DNA from: an uncultured Clostridia bacterium
GTDB taxonomy: Bacteria > Bacillota > Clostridia > TANB77 > CAG-508
Direction: 5' to 3'
Assembly: GCA_947631185.1 (NCBI GenBank)
Contig: CANRKJ010000014.1
Span: 1-50,313, forward strand
Length of the DNA stretch: 50,313 nucleotides
Shown: piece after piece, positions 26,843-34,804 of the stretch
Layout of the letters: every line of letters starts with the position of its first letter
Position numbering within the stretch: position 1 is the stretch's first letter
Notes under the pieces: generated by a model
What the model saw: the letters and a program-made list of their open reading frames with translations, nothing else
Told to the model about the DNA's origin: nothing
The model's database searches: none
Translations under genes and position numbers: made by a program

Positions 26843-27406
26843 TTATAGTATATTTTTATTTCTTATATAGCTTTCATTAAATTCATTTTCTAAAATATCC
26901 ATAGATATGGTATCATAATATTTACCATTAATAAATTTATTTTCTCGAATTCTTCCTGTTTCTTTAAAACCACATTTTTTATAACACTTTAATGCTCTTT
27001 CATTAAAACTCATTAAATCCAATTTAATATTATGTAAATTCATATAATTAAAACCATAATCTAATAATAATCTTATAGCTTCTGTTCCATATCCTTTACT
27101 TAAATACTCTTTATCTCCAATAAAAATTCCTAATGTTGCTGTTCTATTCATATAATCAATTCTTTCTAATCCCACACTTCCAATTAACTTATCCTCATTT
27201 ATAGTTATAATTGAAAAAGTAGCTTCTGGATTTGCATTTTCTAGCAAATATTTTCTTTCTCCTTCTAATGACATAAGTTGCCCACTTCTTCCAGTATAAT
27301 CTGTAACTTCAAAGTCATTCATCCACTCTGTAAATTTTTCTACATCTTCTATATTTCTTGGAGATAAATATATTCTATCTCCTAATAATTTTTTAAAATA
27401 TTTCAT
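26843..27406 (-). CDS. GNAT acetyltransferase, RimJ/RimL-like
   Basis: 187 aa. LGDRIYLSPRNIEDVEKFTEWMND is the usual start of RimJ/RimL-type N-acetyltransferases; the acetyl-CoA loop is IFIGDKEYLSKGYGTEAIRLLLDY (SKGYGT) and the C-terminus has NERALKCYKKCGFKETGRIRE. The acceptor may be a protein N-terminus or a small molecule. The frame is open to 27421 (TTG), but GGAG 9 bases before ATG 27406 supports this start. It begins right at the stop of the GNAT-DUF402 fusion, so the two are coupled. Confidence 0.87.
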   Translation of the reverse strand: MKYFKKLLGDRIYLSPRNIEDVEKFTEWMNDFEVTDYTGRSGQLMSLEGERKYLLENANPEATFSIITINEDKLIGSVGLERIDYMNRTATLGIFIGDKEYLSKGYGTEAIRLLLDYGFNYMNLHNIKLDLMSFNERALKCYKKCGFKETGRIRENKFINGKYYDTISMDILENEFNESYIRNKNIL

Positions 27407-27407
27407 T

Positions 27408-28469
27408 TTATTCATCTCCAATCATAATTTTTAAATATTCATTTGTAAATTCTTGTAATTCATCTTTTTTTCCTTTTAACATATCTATTAATTTCTCTGC
27501 TTCTTTATATGCGTTTTCATATTCTAAAGTTGATATTTCCATCCTGTCAAGTGCTTCTTTTAGTTCATCTTCATCTAATAGTATTATTTCTCCAGTAGAT
27601 GTAACAACTACATCTAAATACAAATCGTCTTCATATGGTATTCCTTGTTCCTTCCCTATTTTTCTTGCTATATCAAAATACCATTCAATAATTTCATTTT
27701 TCTCATTATACATAGCAGTTAATCTGTATTTTTTACTATAATCATAGAATTCAAGCCACTTATAATCATTATCAGCCATACATAAATTAATATTTTCAAC
27801 CATATATGGCTGATACATTTTACTAAATTCTATTAATGCTATATCTCCTTTAAATTTTGAATTATTAAATGTCTTTATTTTTAGATTGCCTTCTTTAACA
27901 ATTTCCATATCATTAGGATTAGTAACAAATCTTTTCTTTAAACTAATCCAATATCTCTGTACAAGTTCATTTCCAACATATACTTCATTTTCAAGAATAC
28001 CACCATTATTTTGAATGGATTTTGCAGATCCTATATTATTTTTATCGCAATCCATTAAAACATTATTTATTCCTAATTCTTTGCATTTTTCTAATGCTAA
28101 TCTTATTTGCTCTGTTGCATATCCTTTTCTTCTTTCAGATGGTCTAACACTATCACCTATATGTCCTCCATAATTTAATAATTTTTCATTTAAATAATGT
28201 CTTATTTGCAAATTTCCTACTATTTTTTTATCTGATTTCCTTATAGTTAAATATACCGTTGATGGTATTCTATCTTTATCAATTGTTTCAGTAGATAAAT
28301 CGTTTTGAACCTTTTCTAGCCATTTATCAAAATCTTTAATTCTATCAAGTCCACCATCTCCTGCAATTTCATTTTCTCCATTATCTATAAATTCTTGCAA
28401 ATATTCTTCTACTTGTTTTTTATATTCTTTTGTTGGAAATACTAATTCTAATTGGTCCATTGTTTTCAA
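27408..28469 (-). CDS. GNAT acetyltransferase fused to DUF402
   Basis: 353-aa two-domain protein. Residues about 1-170 form a GNAT domain: IVGNLQIRHYL, SVRPSERRKGYATEQIRLALEKC (acetyl-CoA loop RRKGYA) and CDKNNIGSAKSIQNNGG. Residues about 185-350 form a DUF402 domain: WLEFYDYSKKYRLTAMYNEKN, WYFDIA, DDLYLDVVVTSTG, LLDEDEL, closely like the single-domain protein at 18038-18556. Combined acetyl transfer and nucleotide or phosphoester hydrolysis is possible but unproven. AGGAGG lies 9 bases before TTG 28469; ATG 28460 is an alternative. It follows the ABC-F gene in the same direction. Confidence 0.85.
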   Translation of the reverse strand: MKTMDQLELVFPTKEYKKQVEEYLQEFIDNGENEIAGDGGLDRIKDFDKWLEKVQNDLSTETIDKDRIPSTVYLTIRKSDKKIVGNLQIRHYLNEKLLNYGGHIGDSVRPSERRKGYATEQIRLALEKCKELGINNVLMDCDKNNIGSAKSIQNNGGILENEVYVGNELVQRYWISLKKRFVTNPNDMEIVKEGNLKIKTFNNSKFKGDIALIEFSKMYQPYMVENINLCMADNDYKWLEFYDYSKKYRLTAMYNEKNEIIEWYFDIARKIGKEQGIPYEDDLYLDVVVTSTGEIILLDEDELKEALDRMEISTLEYENAYKEAEKLIDMLKGKKDELQEFTNEYLKIMIGDE

Positions 28470-28509
28470 TTTAACAATCCTCCTTGATATGTTATTGAAT
28501 CTTGAACTT

Positions 28510-30067
28510 TTATAAAATAATTTCTCGCTTAGCCACTTTTTTAGCAAAATATCTGTCATGTGAAACAAATAATACAGTTCCGGTATATTCTTCTAATGTA
28601 TCTTCTAATATCTCTCTTGTAGAAATATCTAAATGATTAGTTGGTTCATCTAATATTAAAAAATTTTTTTCTTGGAGTACTAATTTTGCAAGTATTAGTC
28701 TTACTCTTTCTCCTCCAGATAATTCCTTTAATCGTTTAAATACATTATTCCCCCAAAACATATATTTTGCTAGATAGTTTCTTGCCTTTGTTTCGCTATC
28801 AGTATAATCACATAAAAAATATTCTAATACAGTATTGTTTTCGTTTATAAATTTTATTTCTTGAGGTATATATCCAATTTTTACAGAAGAACCTAATTTT
28901 ATCTCTCCAATGTAATTATTATCTTCTCCTAAAATGATTTTCAACAATGTTGATTTACCAGATCCATTATTTCCCTTTAACTGAACCTTTTCTCCATAAT
29001 AAATCTCCATATTAAAATCATTAAAAATTTTCTTTGTTCCATAACTTTTGTTTAAGTTTTTTATTGTTAATACATCTTTACCAGAACGATACGATGTGTT
29101 AAAATTTATTGAAAGTTTTCTTTTTTCTATATTAATTTTATCTACTAATTCTAATTTTTCCAATCTTTTTTCTATTGATTTTGCCCTTTTATAGAACATT
29201 TCATTTCCAGCAAGATTTCCAAAAGTTCTAAGTTTTTTTATTGATTCTTTCATTTTCTCTATTTGTTTTTGCTGACTTTTATATACCTCATACTCTGCTA
29301 AAGTTCTTCTTTCATCTTCTTTTAAAAAATACGAATAATTTCCAAAATATATTTTTGTTTTCCCATTTTCCAACAATATTGTTTTTGTAGCTACTTTGTC
29401 TAAAAAGTATCTGTCATGTGAAATTAAAAGAATTGTTCCTTTATAGTCAATCAAAAAGTTTTCAAGCCATTCTAACGTTTCAATATCCAAATGATTTGTT
29501 GGTTCATCCAAAAGCAATATGTTTGGATTTTTAAGTAATATATATGCTAAATTTACTATTGTCTTTTCTCCACCACTTAAATTATTATATTCCTTGTTTA
29601 AAAAATCCTTATTAAATTTAAATCCTGAACATATCTTTTTAAATTTTTCTTCTAGTTCATAACCACCGCATTACAATATATTTTTCTTGCAAATTTCCAT
29701 ATTTCATTAATATTTGTTCAATATTTGTTGTGTCATTAGTCATTAAACTTTCAAATTGTTTAAGTTTTTTTTCAATATCCACATATTGTTTAAAACTACG
29801 TTTTAAATAATCTTCTACAGATATATTTTCTTTCTCTTTATTGTATATTTGTTTTAAAAAACCAATAGTTGCTTCTTTTTTTATATTAACATTTCCTGAA
29901 TCTTCCTTTTCATCCCCATTTATAATTTTTAAAATTGTTGATTTACCAGAACCGTTTTCTCCAATTAAAGAAACTCGTTCTCCTGTTTTTACTTCAAAAC
30001 TCACACCATCTAAAACATTTTTTAGTCCATAATTTTTCTTTATATTATTTATTTCAATTTCTATCAT
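28510..30067 (-). pseudogene. ABC-F ATPase gene with a frameshift (antibiotic-resistance ABC-F-like)
   Basis: Two ABC ATPase domains without membrane segments. The first part (30067-29657) has Walker A GENGSGKST and ends after KYIVMRWL; the second (to 28510) has LLLDEPTNHLDIE, a linker, Walker A GNNGSGKST, signature LSGGERVR and LDEPTNHLDIS. Dropping a single base (G at plus 29668) restores MGGYELEEKF and one frame of about 518 codons. ABC-F proteins act on the ribosome; many of this size protect it from antibiotics bound at the peptidyl-transferase centre, and the leader upstream supports such a role. The single-base shift could be real or a sequencing error. Confidence 0.8.
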
Positions 30068-30070
30068 TTT

Positions 30071-30168
30071 TATATCTCCTTATCTTATTTTTTAAGTATA
30101 ACGAGATATATTTGCTATATTATTTTTCTACTATTACAACTATATAGCAATTATCTCGTTGTAATAGT
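30071..30168 (-). promoter_or_regulatory. Putative translational attenuator of the ABC-F gene
   Basis: Three helices can form on the minus-strand RNA and exclude each other. 1:3 pairs ACTATTACAAC (30168-30158, leader codons) with GTTGTAATAGT (30140-30130), 11 bp perfect. 2:4 pairs AACGAGATAATTGCTATAT (30160-30142) with the segment 30120-30100. Segment 4 also contains TATATCTC, an 8-base perfect complement of GAGATATA in the ABC-F ribosome site (30078-30071). A ribosome stalled on the leader would break 1:3, let 2:4 form, and free the ribosome site. No T run follows, so control of translation rather than transcription is inferred. Confidence 0.65.
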
Positions 30169-30225
30169 TTCACAGCCGAAACCTCTATATTTTGTTTCTG
30201 AATACAATTTTTCTTTTCTATTCAT
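30151..30225 (-). CDS. 24-aa leader peptide upstream of the ABC-F gene
   Basis: A strong ribosome site AAGGAGGTAAAACA precedes ATG 30225. The peptide begins MNRKEKLYSE, continues KYRGFGCE and ends TITTR. Its last codons (ACT ATT ACA ACG AGA TAA) lie inside the arms of the attenuator helices. Size, position and overlap with the RNA structure match known leader peptides of ABC-F and Erm genes, where an antibiotic-stalled ribosome turns on the downstream gene. Not a stand-alone functional protein. Confidence 0.65.
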   Translation of the reverse strand: MNRKEKLYSETKYRGFGCETITTR

Positions 30226-30286
30226 TGTTTTACCTCCTTACAAATTTATTGATTTTTTCATACACATACATTATTTTTTCTAACAT

Positions 30287-30514
30287 TTATCTTTTTAGGA
30301 AATCTTCTCTTTCTATATAATTTAAGGTCATAAAAATGCTTGTACCACATACGTATATATCTTGTGAAATACTTTTTAAATCGTTTATACTGAAAATCAA
30401 TTCTACAATATTACTTTCTTTTAACTTTTTATCTTCATTATAATGTTTTTTGAATTGTATTGTTTTATGTTCTAATTTTTCAATTATTTTTCCATCAATT
30501 TTATTATCCGCATT
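30287..30514 (-). pseudogene. Startless open frame of unknown origin
   Basis: About 75 codons open between stop codons at 30515-30520 and TAA at 30287, encoding KIDGKIIEKLEHKTIQF, IVELIFSINDLKSIS and YVCGTSIFMTLNYIERED. No ATG, GTG or TTG with a ribosome site lies at its beginning. Looks like the end of a lost gene, or an ORF by chance in AT-rich DNA. The rest of 30226-30603 shows no gene. Confidence 0.35.
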
Positions 30515-30563
30515 TTATCATAACTATTGTAATTTTACAAGTTAAATAAAAATCTGCTCTTTC

Positions 30564-30594
30564 TTTAGACAAAAACTCCCGCCATTTGTCTACA
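30564..30594. repeat. AGACAA...TTGTCT palindromic element, copy 2
   Basis: TAGACAAA and TTTGTCTA (30566-30573, 30585-30592) around AACTCCCGCCA. Same arms and AACTCC core as 24031-24055. It lies next to the terminator of the orphan high-GC gene. Confidence 0.6.
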
Positions 30595-30596
30595 TA

Positions 30597-30628
30597 GAAA
30601 AATCCTCGGAACAATAATAGTCCCGAGG
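30597..30628 (-). terminator. Strong terminator of the orphan gene
   Basis: CCTCGG(A)AC and GT(C)CCGAGG (plus 30604-30612, 30620-30628) with ATTTTTC following on the minus strand. Ten bases after the stop at 30639. Confidence 0.85.
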
Positions 30629-30638
30629 AAAAAATCAT

Positions 30639-31436
30639 TTACTTAAAAAAAATACTAAATCTTGAGATTACCATCTGAATATGTGTAAAGAGAATCTGCA
30701 CAAACTGATCGGCAACTCTGTTGCTTACTGGCCAACCGCTTACATCAAAATTCTTTGTGGAAATAATTTCTTCTGCGAAATCTGAAATTTTTAAGAATCT
30801 AACAGTATTTTCAGCCAGTTCTTTTGAATATGCCTCGTAAAATGCAGGTTTTACCACATTCTCAATCCACTGGCGATTTGCTAGAATACCAGATTTTTCG
30901 TAATATACCTTTGCCAGTCTTACGAAAACCTGTGTATCAAGCTGGTTAAGAAGACCTTCGCCTTGCCAGCGCATTTCTCCTTTACCTCTAAGATCATTTC
31001 CAGAAAGCGTTTTTCCATCAAATGCGAATTGATTATCGTACTTTTTTCTAGTATCAATTAAAATACGGATATAATCATCATAAGATGAATCCTGTACTAA
31101 ATGTAAAAACATCAGTACATTTTGAAGAGATACTTCTGAATTAAATCTCCAAAACGATTCTGAATCTGTTGCCTCGTCGATCACTGCATTTCCTGGTTTA
31201 CCAGAATTTACTTTAAAAGAAGCATTTAGCAATTCTTTCGACCACACCTTCACTGCCTCTGTTGGATATCTAATCCCAGATACCTCGTTAGTGTTAGGAT
31301 TTACTGTGAAATGAGTGTAAACTCTTTCTCCTGTCCAACACCGAACGGCATCAGGAATTGCAACAATTGTTGCATCCTCTTTTGAAATCCGTGGAAGCAT
31401 GATAATAACAGAAAGAAAATGATTTAAATTAGTCAT
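30639..31436 (-). CDS. Orphan protein of unknown function, foreign base composition
   Basis: 265 aa, no recognised family, signal peptide or membrane helix. Mixed alpha/beta with many Trp, Gln and Arg: IVAIPDAVRCWTGERVYTH, then AVKVWSKELLNASF, FAFDGKTLSGNDLRGKGEM and ADQFVQILFTHIQMVI. Base use is unlike its neighbours: 26 of 60 bases are G/C at 30961-31020 against 9 of 60 at 31981-32040. It has its own consensus promoter, AAGGAGGG ribosome site and strong terminator, so it is an independent transcription unit, probably gained by transfer. No mobility gene is next to it. Confidence 0.7.
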   Translation of the reverse strand: MTNLNHFLSVIIMLPRISKEDATIVAIPDAVRCWTGERVYTHFTVNPNTNEVSGIRYPTEAVKVWSKELLNASFKVNSGKPGNAVIDEATDSESFWRFNSEVSLQNVLMFLHLVQDSSYDDYIRILIDTRKKYDNQFAFDGKTLSGNDLRGKGEMRWQGEGLLNQLDTQVFVRLAKVYYEKSGILANRQWIENVVKPAFYEAYSKELAENTVRFLKISDFAEEIISTKNFDVSGWPVSNRVADQFVQILFTHIQMVISRFSIFFK

Positions 31437-31467
31437 ATATAAGCCCTCCTTAAAAGCTTTGACACTA

Positions 31468-31496
31468 CATACTCTCTAAAATCTTTTGAAAGTATG
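31468..31496 (-). other. Leader hairpin of the orphan gene
   Basis: CATACTCTC and GAAAGTATG (plus) can pair with one mismatch in the roughly 80-base untranslated leader of the orphan gene. Possible regulatory or stabilising structure; no T run follows. Confidence 0.4.
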
Positions 31497-31521
31497 TTAA
31501 TAAATTTTTACCTGCATTTTT

Positions 31522-31550
31522 ATTATACTATAAATAATTAACCACGTCAA
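31522..31550 (-). promoter_or_regulatory. Promoter of the orphan gene
   Basis: TTGACG (plus 31545-31550), 17-bp spacer, TATAAT (plus 31522-31527). Near-consensus sigma-A promoter; start predicted near 31515. Confidence 0.8.
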
Positions 31551-31683
31551 CAATTATGTAAACTTCGTACATTCCTATACCTCATTTTCTTTAGAAAATT
31601 TCAGCTGTTATGAATTACTTTAATTTTCGGAAATAAATCATATATATTATATCCTAATAAGTTATCAAAATATTCCTTTAATT

Positions 31684-32286
31684 TTATAACTTTTTTTCAT
31701 ATATAAATGCTTTTTCACTTGATATATTTCCTAATTTACCATATTCTTGATTTTTTACAATAGTTTCATAAATTCTCTCACATCCACAAGTTTCATAAAA
31801 TTTAAAATTACATGATTCGTCTGTTAATATTTGTAAATTTTTCATATTATCTTTTTTAGCATATTCAAATACTTTAAGCAATAGTTTTTTGCCAATTCCT
31901 TTACCTCTATAACTTTTATCAACCAGCAAAATAGAAACTTCTCCATCAAAATAATTTTCTAATTCCCTTGGAAGATAATCATAATTGTTTTCATATTCCT
32001 TTAATGCATTTAAATCTTTAATATCTTTACTTTTATATAATTTATTTTTTATAACTGCATAAAACTTCTTTTTCAATAAATGTTTCTTAGAATTATTTTT
32101 TGAATATCCACTAAATCCAACTAATTTTCTTCCATCACTATAGGTAACTATTTTTTCACTTTCTTCTAATATAGAAAAAAGATATATCCAAGCACAAATA
32201 TTACCTGTCGCACCACATTCTTTTTTTCCTAAATTCCATTCATTTGTAAGAAGATTTACTGCTTGTTTCATTTCTAAATAATACAT
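31684..32286 (-). CDS. GNAT acetyltransferase
   Basis: 200 aa. The acetyl-CoA loop is VSILLVDKSYRGKGIGKKLLLKVFEYA (RGKGIG), preceded by a long insert (about 60-110) and followed by LQILTDESCNFKFYETCGCER. Acceptor unknown. The start ATG shares one base with the stop of the HAD-nucleoside hydrolase gene (TAATG), so translation is coupled and the two products may act in one pathway. Confidence 0.85.
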   Translation of the reverse strand: MYYLEMKQAVNLLTNEWNLGKKECGATGNICAWIYLFSILEESEKIVTYSDGRKLVGFSGYSKNNSKKHLLKKKFYAVIKNKLYKSKDIKDLNALKEYENNYDYLPRELENYFDGEVSILLVDKSYRGKGIGKKLLLKVFEYAKKDNMKNLQILTDESCNFKFYETCGCERIYETIVKNQEYGKLGNISSEKAFIYEKKL

Positions 32287-33728
32287 TATATTTCCCCTAA
32301 CTTTTCAAATAAATCTTTATATATTTTATCAACATTCAAATAGTTAACTACAGTTATTTTATGATTATTTGTCATTAGTTCGTAAGATGTATCATCATTG
32401 ATATTAGGGCAACTAATTTCTTTAGTTTCAAACCATTCTTTATTAATCATATAAGCTATAACACTAATATCCCAAATAACTCTTCTTTCTTTAATACCAT
32501 GTACACCATCATCATAAAATCTTTGACATAAATAATCGCATAATTCACTTTTTCCTTTTAAAAAATGTTCTAATTCATATATTGAAGTTCTTAAATTAGA
32601 TGCTACATTTTTGCAAGGTATAATTGTTAATTTTACCTTTGATTCAAAAACTGTTTTTACAGCTTGTACATCTTGTCTAAAATTAAACTCTTTATTATCT
32701 TTGCTTAAAATACTATGTCCTCCAAGCCAAACAACTTCAATTTTATCTATTATTTTAGGTTCTTTCTTTATAGCTAAAGCTACATTTGTTATTGCTCCTA
32801 TTGCTAAAATATAGGTTTTATCATTTTTATTTGCAATTTCAATAATTTTATTTACTGCATCATTTTCTTCATAATAGTTATTTTCTACATAATCTGTTGA
32901 TCCCTTAAATACTTTTTTACTCCAATCAAATTTTAACCAATTACATATTTTGATGATTTCATTATAACTTTTGTCTGTTCCTTCTTCTATTGATATATTA
33001 TTATCGTGATGATATGGTGCTACAGTAATTGCCTCAATATTAAATTTATCTTGTGATTTTAATAAATAAGATAATGCAAATTGGTCATCGCATTCATTGT
33101 AAATATCTGTATCTAAAATAACATTTATCTTTTTGTTATATTCTTTTTGATTTAATTTTGATATTTTTTCATATATTTCTTTCCACTTTGAAACTCTATT
33201 TAATGTTTTTTCTTTTTGATTATACCTTGTATTCATTGTATAAACTTTAATACCATTATTTATTAAATCTAAACTTATTCTAGTACTATCTTCAATCATT
33301 AAATCAATATTATTTTCTAAACATACTTCTGTTTTTGCATGTTCATCATAAGCATTTGTAAATAGTAATTTATCATAAACAATATTATAGTTTTTTAGCC
33401 ATTCTCTAGTTAATTCATAAGGATTTGTATATTCTCCATTATCCCTTCCAGTTATAATATATATTTCATGTCCAGCTTCTCTTAATTTTTTAATATAGTA
33501 TGGTGAATCTTCTATTGGTTTTAACTTTTGAGCAAAACTTTGAATATTTGAACTATAAAAACTATTTTCTTCTTCATCTGTCCAATCAAACATTCCATTT
33601 CGTAAATATTCTGGATTTTCATTTATAATTCCTGTATTTCTTAATTCTTTATCATGTTTTAAATATTCATTTAATAATGTATCATCAAAATTAGATATGC
33701 AATTATCTATATCAATTCCTATTCTCAT
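32286..33728 (-). CDS. HAD 5'-nucleotidase-like domain fused to nucleoside hydrolase
   Basis: 480-aa cytosolic two-domain enzyme. Residues about 1-190 are a HAD domain of NT5C type: GIDIDNCISNFDDT (motif I, with Asn-Cys after the second Asp), IITGRD (motif II) and LMIEDS (motif IV). Residues about 198-475 are an inosine/uridine-preferring nucleoside hydrolase: ILDTDIYNECDDQFAL (Ca-binding Asp cluster), ILAIGAITNVALAI and VWLGGH. The order suggests nucleotide to nucleoside to base plus sugar in one chain, a salvage or clean-up role; this is inference. The first domain resembles the single protein at 24150-24722. AGAGGAAATATAGA precedes ATG. Confidence 0.88.
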   Translation of the reverse strand: MRIGIDIDNCISNFDDTLLNEYLKHDKELRNTGIINENPEYLRNGMFDWTDEEENSFYSSNIQSFAQKLKPIEDSPYYIKKLREAGHEIYIITGRDNGEYTNPYELTREWLKNYNIVYDKLLFTNAYDEHAKTEVCLENNIDLMIEDSTRISLDLINNGIKVYTMNTRYNQKEKTLNRVSKWKEIYEKISKLNQKEYNKKINVILDTDIYNECDDQFALSYLLKSQDKFNIEAITVAPYHHDNNISIEEGTDKSYNEIIKICNWLKFDWSKKVFKGSTDYVENNYYEENDAVNKIIEIANKNDKTYILAIGAITNVALAIKKEPKIIDKIEVVWLGGHSILSKDNKEFNFRQDVQAVKTVFESKVKLTIIPCKNVASNLRTSIYELEHFLKGKSELCDYLCQRFYDDGVHGIKERRVIWDISVIAYMINKEWFETKEISCPNINDDTSYELMTNNHKITVVNYLNVDKIYKDLFEKLGEI

Positions 33729-33895
33729 TCTATATTTCCTCTTCTTTATCTTTTTTACATAGTTTTCTGAATTTAATTATTCCTTAGTATCTCTAATTGA
33801 AAATATCTCTTATAATATAAATGCTATAATTCATACTACTTTAGTTAGATTTTAGTCAGATCAGAATACCTTCTATTTATAATATAGTTAAACTC

Positions 33896-34513
33896 TTATA
33901 TTTTTACTTCAAATTCTATTAATAATTTTTTGATATCTTCAACTTGATTTGGTATAATTCTTCTACCTTTTATACCAATTCTATTAGCAGTTTGATAATT
34001 CCTACCAGAATTATCATCATCTATAAATAAGCATTCTTCTGCTATCAACTTGTATCTTTCTAAAAGTAATTTATATACATTCTCATCTGGTTTTTTTATA
34101 TGCTCATGTGCAGAAATAACAATTCCTGTACATAAAGAAAAAAATTCGTCGTTTTTAAAATATTCATATGTTAAATTAGCCATATTTGATAAAACATATA
34201 AATTATATCCTCTTTCTTTTAATCTCTTTGCCAATTCTACAATATCTCTATTTATTGGTTGTTTTTTATACCATTCGCGTAAAAAATTTTGCGTTAATTT
34301 TTCATATTTAAATCCATTTCTTTTATTTATTATTTCTATTGCCTCATCATTAGTAATATTCCCTAAATCCATCAATGTCCATTCTGGACTATTAAATATT
34401 TCATTGTATATGTATTTTATTTCTTCTTCTTTTTCAGTAAAATTATTAATAATTTTCTTTTGATTATAATTTATAATTACATTTCCTAAATCAAAAATTA
34501 TATTTTTTATCAT
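33896..34513 (-). CDS. HAD-family hydrolase (subfamily IA)
   Basis: 205-aa cytosolic phosphatase. Motif I IIFDLGNVIINYN, motif II LYVLSNMAN, motif III Lys in HIKKPDENVYKLLLERY, motif IV CLFIDDDNSGR. A helical cap lies between motif I and II. FDLGNV (Gly-Asn instead of Asp-Gly after the nucleophile) is usual for the YihX-like group of sugar-phosphate phosphatases. AAAGGGATAGAAA precedes ATG. Confidence 0.87.
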   Translation of the reverse strand: MIKNIIFDLGNVIINYNQKKIINNFTEKEEEIKYIYNEIFNSPEWTLMDLGNITNDEAIEIINKRNGFKYEKLTQNFLREWYKKQPINRDIVELAKRLKERGYNLYVLSNMANLTYEYFKNDEFFSLCTGIVISAHEHIKKPDENVYKLLLERYKLIAEECLFIDDDNSGRNYQTANRIGIKGRRIIPNQVEDIKKLLIEFEVKI

Positions 34514-34804
34514 TTTCTATCCCTTTCATAACTTATAATATTTCTTTTAATTTTAATTCAATATTATTAATATTTTATTAGTTTTTCTCCTATTTTTAAT
34601 ATTTCAATAAGTCTACCATAAAAGATATTATCTTGCAATATATCTACTATTTATAATATTTGTATCAATTTAAAAATTATATATTTTATTATCTTTCTTC
34701 ATTTAAACATATATATTTCTCTTCTTGTTTTATTTTTCATCTTAACTTCTCATTAATGAATTATAATGAAAGCAACTTAATTCGCTAGATATAGTTTGGC
34801 AAAT
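34514..34804. other. Gene-free stretch
   Basis: 291 bases of very AT-rich sequence between the HAD hydrolase start and the acyltransferase-like gene stop. No ORF with a ribosome site, no convincing promoter and no strong hairpin was seen. Confidence 0.5.

Noticed and set aside
30639-31436. CRISPR-associated or phage structural protein identity for the orphan gene.
   Set aside because: No Cas motif, no repeats and no neighbouring phage or cas genes; the resemblance was only impressionistic.
34050-34463. 137-codon plus-strand open frame opposite the HAD hydrolase.
   Set aside because: Antisense shadow of a well-supported gene; no ribosome site.
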